A stretch of DNA of 64,000 bases, taken from positions 34,576,163-34,640,162 of the forward strand of contig OY755240.1 in NCBI GenBank assembly GCA_963576725.1, given 5' to 3'. Each line of letters opens with the position of its first letter. The first letter of the stretch is position 1. This stretch comes from Azorinus chamasolen. Its lineage: Eukaryota > Mollusca > Bivalvia > Cardiida > Solecurtidae. This document shows positions 55,378-62,704 of the stretch, piece by piece. The position numbers and the translations under genes were made by a program. The notes below the pieces were generated by a model. It made no database searches and was not told the origin of the DNA. It saw only the letters and a program-made list of their open reading frames with translations.

Positions 55378-55493
55378 TTATTACTTAAATAAATCTTCAT
55401 GTAGTACAGGGTTTAAAACTCTCAATTCCTTTTACTAAACGGTCGGATCGGCGTGGTTATACTGTACTTAGGATTTACCAAAATTATATGCAT

Positions 55494-55810
55494 AACCAAT
55501 TCCCTTATATTGGCTCCCTTTGACGCCTCTGTAAAACTCACTTTTGCAAATCATTGTGATAAATAGAGCATTTGCTCCAAAGGATCAAAAACTTTATTTA
55601 TCACAATGGTTTCAAGACGACACAGCTCCAACTATTTTCTCCTTTTCTGTCGATTTATTCAGAGGTTTAGTCTAACCAATAGCCTACGAGGGAATGTGAT
55701 AAGTAGATTTATTCAGAGGTTTAGTCTAACCAATAGCCTACGAGGGAATGTGATAAGTAGATTTATTCAGAGGTTTAGTCTAACCAATAGCCTACGAGGG
55801 AATGGGATAC
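55494..55810. mobile_element. D-type MITE, copy 5, with triplicated right end
   Basis: ACCAATTCCCTTATATTGGC left end; hairpin GATAAATAGAGCATTTGCTC with an eroded return; then GATTTATTCAGAGGTTTAGT, CTAACCAATAGCCTACGAGG, GAATGTGATAAGTA three times (start 55652, 55706, 55760; 54 bp). Confidence 0.85.
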
Positions 55811-55993
55811 GGATGAATCTATGAAATACTGATGTATATTCTCTAGATCAATAAATGCTTACGACAAAAACAAATTTAATCAAACTGAATACAATAGTTC
55901 TAGTATTCCTACGTCAAAAACTATTTACCCTGGACTATTTAAGTACATTTAATTCAATAACAAGAAAGAGTTGCCGAAAAATAAAATCAACAT

Positions 55994-56170
55994 TTAACCC
56001 ATGATCCGCGATCTGACTCGTGTTTGTAAACAGCTGAACCAAGATGAGGCGCCGAGTAACCAGGCGTCTGATCAGGATCAATACTTCTTGACTAACGGTC
56101 AACAGTTCCTCAAAATCTTCATCCACTCAGAAGTAGTCCAACTTGGAACAGATCCGAATTGGCGCAGACA
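55994..56170. mobile_element. B-type MITE
   Basis: TTAA-CCCATGATCCGCGATCTG, TTTGTAAACAGCTGAACCAA, GGCGCCGAGTAACCAGGCGTC, ACTAACGGTCAACAGTTCCT, TTGGAACAGATCCGAATTGG. Confidence 0.7.
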
Positions 56171-56271
56171 TGACTTTCCTCATAAGCTACCACCAGTCAC
56201 AGACATTCTTTATGTGGCCTGGGTAGTGTGGTGGTCGTTTGACTTGTCTCGATAAAGCGAACACGTTATCT

Positions 56272-56659
56272 ACAGAGGAGACTGTAAAAACAGGTGGTTG
56301 CTCAATGCAGGGCAAAAGTGAGTGGACGTTTGTCCTGTATAAGACTACCACCTGTTTTAGCCATTCTCTTGCTGAATTTCAAAATACATTTCTCCTTCTT
56401 TACCCATGCCCTGTTGTATAATTACATATATCTTTACTGTGTACACGTATTTCACAGTGAAATCACTGCTGTGGAGTGCACTGGTTGCACAATCAACTTG
56501 TAAATAGTGCAGACCCTGATGAGACAGCTCCTGCAGGATCTGTCTCATCTGGGTCTTCACTATTTACAGGTAGGTATATTGACGTGAATAGCAAGCGAAG
56601 GGTTAACATCCAGAATCAAACTTATTTTGTTGGAGTTGTATTATCGATACTTTACTGTA
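56272..56659. mobile_element. C-type MITE interrupted by E copy 3
   Basis: GTAAAAACAGGTGGTTGCTC, TATAAGACTACCACCTGTTT before the insertion; TTAA-CATCCAGAATCAAACTTATT, then GATACTTTACTG-TA after it. The joined arms match the C copy at 51252. Confidence 0.75.
56357..56606. mobile_element. E-type MITE, copy 3, nested in C
   Basis: TTAG-CCATTCTCTTGCT to AGCAAGCGAAGGG-TTAA. The internal hairpin is GTAAATAGTGCAGACCCTGA with tip CTCCTGCAGGATC. Nearly identical to the copies at 27119 and 30679. Confidence 0.85.
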
Positions 56660-56779
56660 TGCACGAGTTGGGTACAATTGTTCTGCCAGTAGACTATTGG
56701 AAATCTTCCAACAATGTATATCCTGACCAGACGCCAACGACGGCTGTCTGGATCTACACTGAGTCACCTAGTGTCTTTT

Positions 56780-57012
56780 ATTGGCACTTTTGGAAACATG
56801 GTAGACCCAGATCAGACGGGAAGGAGCCGTCTGATTAAGATCTGCTCTGGTTATGTGTGTAATTACAATAAACCTGACTCTACAGATTCTACCATCACCA
56901 CAACTGCCGGTGTGCATAACTACATATATGCCATTACAAAACAAAATCGGTTAAAATAAGTATTCATGACGTCATTATTTCTTACATGAATATTTAACAG
57001 GGAAATGATTAA
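56780..57012 (+). mobile_element. A-type MITE
   Basis: ATGGTAGACCCAGATCAGAC, AAGGAGCCGTCTGATTAAGA, TGACTCTACAGATTCTACCA, GTATTCATGACGTCATTATT, AACAGGGAAATGA-TTAA (57009-57012). Confidence 0.7.
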
Positions 57013-57156
57013 GTAATTATAATTGTCAGCTATCCTGGTTATTTACAAACTTCAGTAATTCTAACAGAACATTCACTTATACACACGCGAGTACATTCTA
57101 ATAAATATTGAGTAAATATTTAGACTTTGTAAAGTGGTATATTCATAGGATTGTTC

Positions 57157-57374
57157 TTAACCATTGTCATGCTGAAAACATTATCATTGTTCAGTCTCTT
57201 AGTTGCTAAATGTTTCATTGAAGTCCGATTTGATCAAACTTTTAAGAAATCATTGACCGCATGTCAAACAGTTTGGATCCTGATTGGATGCCTAGTTGCT
57301 TTGCTTCTCATCTGGATCCAGACTGTTTGCAACTTCCAGTCAAACCGTGCTTCGCTTAGCACGAGAAGGGTTAA
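57157..57374. mobile_element. B-type MITE, complete
   Basis: TTAA-CCATTGTCATGCTGAAAA to CTTAGCACGAGAAGGG-TTAA, 218 bp. Inside: GTCAAACAGTTTGGATCCTG and ATCTGGATCCAGACTGTTTG with a changed tip (GCCTAGTTGCTTTGCTTC). Confidence 0.75.
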
Positions 57375-58111
57375 GTGTGTCAATATGATATTGACATAAA
57401 AGGTGTAAAAGTATCGAGACCAGTACCTATTGAGACAAACTTTCAGACAGATTCGTAATTGGATTACACATGAAAAGGAGCGGAAAAGGAGCGGACTTTA
57501 TTTTAAGTGGTTTCAGTTGTAAATTTGGCACATTCTAATTGAAGGTAATACGTGTAGTATTGATCCTTATATTTGTACAAGTTTGAAATTCAGCACGTCG
57601 ATTCAGTGCACTGAAACTAACACTATATTCTTGTCTTTTTCACAAATGAATAATGTTAATTATTATAACACTGCCTATTCGTTAACTTGCATGTAGGCAT
57701 GCCTGTAATAATGACCCGCGAAACAATTATTAAACCGCCCGTATGTTATGTACATGTCCAAATAACTTCATGGTCTTAACCCCCCCCCCTACCCCCAACA
57801 CACACACACGCACGCACACACACGCGGTAAGGGGTAAACTCAACTGACACAGTAAAAAATAATGTAGACCCTTCTGGGACCGTTTGATCTAGGTACACTA
57901 TTGTCTAAGTTTGTCTGCCCAAAGTAATATAATAAACTGTTCTTTGACGAGTCAGTTATACATGTAGGTATCAACGATCCATTTACAGATCGACGCATAT
58001 CGTTAAGTGACGAGTGTGAGTGTGAGTTTTCTTATATTGAGGTGTATATATGTAGATAGTCAGTAACACGATATGTAAAACAAGAGGTCATGTATCACCG
58101 TCAAAAGATGG
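57375..58111. other. No gene; C-run and CA/CG repeat
   Basis: 57781-57826 holds a C-run, CCTACCCCC and a (CA)n/(CG)-containing tract. 57858-57905 resembles an eroded A hairpin (ATGTAGACCCTTCTGGGACC). Otherwise unrecognised. Confidence 0.45.
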
Positions 58112-58319
58112 TACAGTAAAACCTCACAATAACGGTCACTAAATTACATCAAGTATTTAGTGTTAAAGGCAGGTGGCTACTTAAAGTAAGGCGAAAGTAA
58201 AACAGAACGCTCCTATAGGAGCGTTCTGTTTTACTTTCACCTTGCTTTAAGCAGCCACCTGTACTAAATACCAACTAAATAACACAATTTAGTGGCCGTT
58301 ATAGAGAGGTTTTACTGTA
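58112..58319. mobile_element. C-type MITE with near-perfect 92-nt hairpin
   Basis: TA-CAGTAAAACCTCACAATAAC to TATAGAGAGGTTTTACTG-TA. The inner palindrome 58170-58261 has 46-bp arms, 43 matched, no loop (CAGGTGGCTACTTAAAGTAA...TTTAAGCAGCCACCTG). A second dyad (ATTTAGTG flanks) brings the TIRs together as well. Confidence 0.85.
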
Positions 58320-58325
58320 TATGCA

Positions 58326-58535
58326 TAAAATAGAACCTGCCTTAAGCGGCCATAAAAATAAGTCTAATTATGGACCTGTAAGGCAGGTAGTAGTTTCATG
58401 CAGGTCAAAAGTAATGCAAAAAGCTCCTATTGGAGCTTCTGTATTACTTTTGCCCGCACTGCATTAAGCAACCACCTGTATTCTAAAACGCCTATGTTCT
58501 ATGAATGAATCACCATGAGGACAAGTTCTATTGCA
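58326..58535. mobile_element. C-type MITE
   Basis: AAATAGAACCTGCCTTAAGC, GGCAGGTAGTAGTTTCATGC, AAAGCTCCTATTGGAGCTTC, AGGACAAGTTCTATTG. It lies head to tail seven bases from the previous copy but is too diverged to be a recent duplication. Confidence 0.75.
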
Positions 58536-58628
58536 CTGGTTTTGCCTCTGACGTCAACTGCTGTCCTTTCGAGAGTTTCTCTTTCTATCCACATTTAGCT
58601 TGTCAAAGCATCACTTACATGGCATTGT

Positions 58629-58873
58629 TTAACATTTTACTTTATCAATACGTCTTTTTATGCCTTTGCACGCATAGTAAGCACATATCAGACAGCTCCT
58701 GTAGGAACTGTTTGATCAGGGTATGGTCTGTTTACTTATGGAATGATATAGATACAAGTCTACAGTTCCAGCTACAGCCATCTTTTTGTGTTTATGTGTT
58801 ATTAGATAAAAAACATAATCTAATAAATATTCATGATGACATTTCTTTCAGGAATAATTATGAAATAGGGTTA
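58629..58873 (+). mobile_element. A-type MITE
   Basis: TTAACATTTTACTTTATCAA, CAGACAGCTCCTGTAGGAAC, TACTTATGGAATGATATAGA, AATATTCATGATGACATTTC, TGAAATAGGGTTA. Confidence 0.75.
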
Positions 58874-59060
58874 TATTGATAACATAAGTTTTTTATTTAC
58901 TACCCCAAAGTACATCGTTTAGGTAGAATGAAAACAATATTGACGAAACGAGATACCAAAACACACTCAAAGCCAAAAACGGCGACAAAATCTATAAAAT
59001 AAACAACAACAACAACACAAATCTTCAACTGTTTGCAAAGTGTGACACTACTGCAGATAG

Positions 59061-59535
59061 AGTTTACCCTTTACTCAATAGATACATCTGTCTACGCCAT
59101 TGCAAACAGAATAGACCCAGGTCAGACGGCTCCTGTGTCAGCCATCTGATCAGGGTCTATCCTGTTTATTTATCAAATGATATTTTCTAAACCAATTTCT
59201 AAACCGCCACTAAGTATTCATGTAAAATGCATGCATCTAGTTTACCTCAGACTGGTTCAAGTCATAATTTGTATACGTACAGATATTTGATTTTCTTATC
59301 AGCTTATGCAATCTATTGTATCTGTACATGTGCAAATTATAACTTGAATCGCTCTAAAGTGCACTAAATAAATGCCATGAACATTTAGCAGCGGTTTAGA
59401 AATATGGTTTAATAAATATATGATTGTACATTTTCTGTCATGGCCAACAGTTCATGTGCTTATATACTGCTATGTAAATTCAGCTAATTAATATTCATGA
59501 TGTTATTCATTCTTATATGGATATACATGAAGTAC
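59061..59535 (+). mobile_element. A-type MITE interrupted by an I element
   Basis: TTTACCCTTTACTCAATAGA, CAGACGGCTCCTGTGTCAGC, TTATTTATCAAATGATATTT before the insert; ATATGATTGTACATTTTCTG, TCATGGCCAACAGTTCATGT, CAGCTAATTAATATTCATGA after it. Confidence 0.75.
59186..59411. mobile_element. I-type palindromic MITE, nested in A
   Basis: Ends CTAAACCAATTTCTAAACCG and CGGTTTAGAAATATGGTTTA. Inner dyad GGTTCAAGTCATAATTTGTA versus GCAAATTATAACTTGAATC, and TAGTTTACCTC versus GTGCACTA. About 225 bp; class unknown. Confidence 0.65.
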
Positions 59536-59544
59536 ACGCCTAAA

Positions 59545-59733
59545 CGTCTCTTAATCGACCTCTAAAATGAAGTCTAGGTCTTCAAAACAGATGGTAGATT
59601 AATGCAGGTCGAACTTTGCGATGAGCGCTCTGCATTAGTTATTAGTTGTGAACTGCATTATGAGATGAATGCTTATGACACATTAAACCATCCATATTGA
59701 TTCAGTAAGTGTTCACTTAATACATGTTAAACT
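59545..59733. mobile_element. C-type MITE
   Basis: CGTCTCTTAATCGACCTCTA, GATGGTAGATTAATGCAGGT, an eroded tip, GATTCAGTAAGTGTTCACTT, ATGTTAAACTGTA. The GATTCAGTAAGTG...AAACTGT part is the closest relative of the 1-906 array. Confidence 0.65.
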
Positions 59734-60090
59734 GTAGATGTCCTTGCAGGTTATCTACAATAGAGAAGTCGGGGAATTATAGTTCGTGTGACATCCACCG
59801 CGGTCAGCTGTGAAGTTTTTCATCATGAAGCAATACATGAAATATACGATCTGAGGACGATAACTAGAGAATATATATATCATTTCAAGAGGACTGGAAA
59901 CGGGGTCTTCAGGCGGGTGTCTCTAAATACGATTTATGAACACACATGACAGAAACAAAACAAATGTTTCCGAATTGAGATCTTATCTCCGAAAGTCGAA
60001 TTGGTTGAGGTGGAGACTAGCTTCGACCAAAATAGAGAACACACAGATAGTATTAATAGTATTAGTTTTAATATATGTTCTTGTTTTCAG

Positions 60091-60298
60091 CGCGGAGATG
60101 AACCAACAGTCAGGGCGGGTGCGGATCGTGAGCAGGGACAAGGAGAAAGAGATGCTCGCACGTTTGTCATGGCTTCTGCTGGACGCCGGGACGTCTGCCC
60201 TCAGGTCCACGTTTGACAGCATACACCCGCCCCTGAGCCTGAGGGAACACCTCAGCCAGCCGCACATGAAGGCCGTGCTGCAGAAACTGTTGCAACAG
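60091..60298 (+). CDS. 5' coding exon of a DZIP3-like HEPN-domain protein
   Basis: The exon is bounded by TTCTTGTTTTCAG (acceptor, exon from 60091) and CAACAG/GTACGT (donor after 60298). ATG at 60098 gives 67 codons ending in phase 0. It is clearly GC-richer than its surroundings. The product is hydrophilic at first, then RLSWLLLDAGTSALRSTFDS, IHPPLSLREHLSQ. A pattern of leucine-rich helix, D-x-GT-x-ALR-x-x-FDSIHPP is what I recall from the start of DZIP3-type HEPN domains in mollusc proteins; this is from memory. Those proteins often act as signalling or immune-type adaptors or ubiquitin ligases, but the later domains are not in the window. The longer open frame from 59936 crosses the acceptor and is probably not coding. 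Three apparent small ORFs here are shadows. Confidence 0.6.
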
Positions 60299-60649
60299 GT
60301 ACGTGATTACACAGACACTTTCCTCATGGTTTATGTCATATTTCGTCTGTAATGACTGTAGACAATACTAGGTGTTTGGCACATACTTTTAAACAAATGT
60401 TTGTGTTTGTTACAAAGCGTTGTCTAATCTGGATCTACCCTGTATATATATACATGTATATGCAATGTCCTATCGAAGTGTTTATATTTCAGTAAGGCGA
60501 GTTCATTAGTGTTTCGTTTCATGAAATAAACAATGTTTTAAGCGACGCTGCATAGAAATCTAACTCTGGCTCTTTAAGGTTGTACAGTAACGTATATTTA
60601 AATGCTTCCGCTGCCAATGAATATTCGATTATCCTATGCAAACTATTCG
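60299..60649 (+). other. Start of the presumed intron; no repeat recognised
   Basis: Begins GTACGTGATT. Contains TATATATATACATGTATATG at ~60445. The next exon is expected downstream but was not found before 64000. Confidence 0.4.
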
Positions 60650-60890
60650 GACCCAGTCTAACGCAGAGTAACATGGCATCTCATCGGGACCCAGTCTAAC
60701 GCAGAGTAACAGGGCATCTCTTTGGGATCCAGTCTAACGCAGAGTAACGTGGCATCTCATTGGGACCCAGTCTAACGCAGAGTAACATGGGATCCAGTCT
60801 AACGCAGAGTAACATGGCATCTCACTGGGATCCAGTCTAACGCAGAGTAACATGGCATCTCATTGGGACACAGTCTGTTTCATGTGATTG
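60650..60890. repeat. 38-bp tandem array, ~6 units, from a B hairpin
   Basis: GACCCAGTCTAACGCAGAGT AACATGGCATCTCATTGG; one unit (60783-60807) is shortened. The flanks TGCAAACTATTCG and ACACAGTCTGTTTC are the B outer arms. Confidence 0.9.
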
Positions 60891-61122
60891 TGATATTACA
60901 TGAAAGCGAATTAGTTATATAAGATAAGACTAATTTGTACAGCAATTTCAGTATCTCGTCCATTATGTATTTTACGTTTTGCCAAACTGATAGACATATA
61001 AGGACATTCCTATGTTTTAAATAAAAGTATAGGTTGCTAGTGTACACATGACTAACAACAACAACAACGACAACAACAACAACATTGATAACAACAACAT
61101 CACAACAACTTAATAAAACTTC

Positions 61123-61322
61123 TACAATAGAACCCTCTAAAGCGAACCCTTAGTAAATAAACATGAGTGTTTTATCAGCAGGTGACTTACTTGATATAAG
61201 ACGTTAAAACAATACAGACATCTCTTGTAGGAGCTGTCTACATAACCTTCGTCCTGCACTAATGTACTACCTACCTCTGCGATTCAAAATTAGCCCTAGT
61301 TTAGGTAGTCGCATTTTACTGA
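61123..61322. mobile_element. C-type MITE
   Basis: TACAATAGAACCCTCTAAAG, AGCAGGTGACTTACTTGATA, TCTCTTGTAGGAGCTGTC, TAGGTAGTCGCATTTTACTG. Confidence 0.75.
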
Positions 61323-61424
61323 ATGTGAAAGTATTTGATCAATTTTAAAAAAAACCCCACTACCCTCATACTTGTAGACAGAAAATCTTCTAGTTCCAAC
61401 GAAAGCCCAGTGGTGACATTCTAA

Positions 61425-61760
61425 GTTCCCACTTCATAGTTCCGAGTTCCATGTTCGGACTTCCATGTTCCGACTTCCAAGTTCCATGTTCCGAATCCCG
61501 AGTTCCAACGTCCATGTTCCGACTTCCAAGTTCCATGTTCCATGTTCCGACTTCCATGTTCCGACTTCCAAGTTCCATGTTCCGAGATCCAAGTTCCAAG
61601 TTCCAAGTTCCATGTTCCGACTTCCTAATTCCATGTTCCGACCTCCAAGTTCCATGTTCCGACTTCCAAATTCCATGTTCGGACTTCCATGTTCCGACTT
61701 CCAAGTTCCAAGCTCCATATTTCGACTTCCAAGTTCCAACTTCCAACTTCCACCTCCCGA
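61425..61760. repeat. Heptamer array, TTCCNNN type
   Basis: About 45 heptamers starting TTCC, mostly TTCCAAG, TTCCATG and TTCCGAC, in irregular order, with rare others (TTCCTAA, TTCCACC). Inverted partner at 62058. Short frames on both strands are artefacts. Confidence 0.95.
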
Positions 61761-62057
61761 CTTTCAAAGTTTTCTCGTGACGTCATACGTGTATTTTCGC
61801 GTCGTTTACTTCACGCATGTCTGTTTTACCATGTGGCCCTCGTGTGTCGTAATTAGACCTTCTTTAAAATGTTTGAAATACAACAAAGGTTAATAGTAAT
61901 ATTTGAACATTATTATGAGTCATACCGATCTTTAAAATCTTGAATTAATAAAACTGGTGTTTTTAAACTGTAACAAACAAAAGTAGAAACTCTGATATAA
62001 ATAGCATGATGCTATGTGTCACGTGATGCGACTGGAGGCATTGGATGTAAACACACG
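61761..62057. other. Spacer between inverted heptamer arrays
   Basis: Non-repetitive, AT-rich, no gene. About 300 bp. Confidence 0.6.
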
Positions 62058-62600
62058 AAACATGGAAGTCGGAAATTGGAACTTGGAAGTCGGAACTTGG
62101 AACATGGAACATGGAAGTCGGAACTTGAAAGATGGAAGTCGGAATTTGGAACATGGAAGTCGGAAGTTGGAAGTTGGAAGTTGGAACATGGAAGTTGGAA
62201 CTTAGAATATGGAAGTAGGAACTTGGAAGTCGGAATTTGGAACATGGAAGTCGGAACATGGAAGTCGGAACTTGGAACATGGAAGTTGGAACTTGGAAGT
62301 CGGAACTTGGAAGTCGGAACTTGGAACATGGAAGTTGGAACTTGGAATTTGGAAATTGGAAGTCGGAACTTGGAACATTGAAGTCGGAACTTGGAACTTA
62401 GAACTCGGAACTTTGAATATGGAAGTTGGAATTTGGAAGTCGGAACTTGGAACTTGGAAGTCGGAACTAAGAAGAAGGTACTTGGAACTCGGGCGTAAAC
62501 AATATACAATAACCATATAGTAAATTATCTTGGAAGAAAGAAGTGAGAACTTGGAAGTCGGAACTTGGAACTTGGAACTCGGAACTATGAAGAAGGAACC
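62058..62600. repeat. Heptamer array, inverted relative to 61425
   Basis: CATGGAA, GTCGGAA and CTTGGAA units, the complements of the left array. Interrupted at 62490-62530 by non-repeat DNA and resumed to about 62600. Confidence 0.95.
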
Positions 62601-62704
62601 TAGAATGTCAAATGTAACCACCGGGCTTTCATAATTTCCCTCAATTACTTCTGTTATTCGCAAATGCATACATAAGCAAAGGATGGTATATGTTAGTTGT
62701 ATCA

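Larger units (their letters stand above)
52761..55416 (+). mobile_element. A-type MITE hosting an array and a pearl element
   Basis: CCCTTTACTCCATAAAACGC and TACGCCTTTGCAACAG open it. After the 54-bp array come TCTGTTTGTTAGTAAAGTAA, TTCTACAATTTCTGTTATGG and CATGATGTCATTAT. The pearl element then interrupts, and TTATTACTTAAATAAATCTT CATGTAGTACAGGGTTTAA finishes it. An element of about 250 bp now spans 2.65 kb. Confidence 0.85.

Noticed and set aside
59936..60097. N-terminal extension of the HEPN exon with a hydrophobic segment
   Set aside because: The hydrophobic stretch is the translated polypyrimidine tract and AG of a 3' splice site; composition shifts sharply at 60091.
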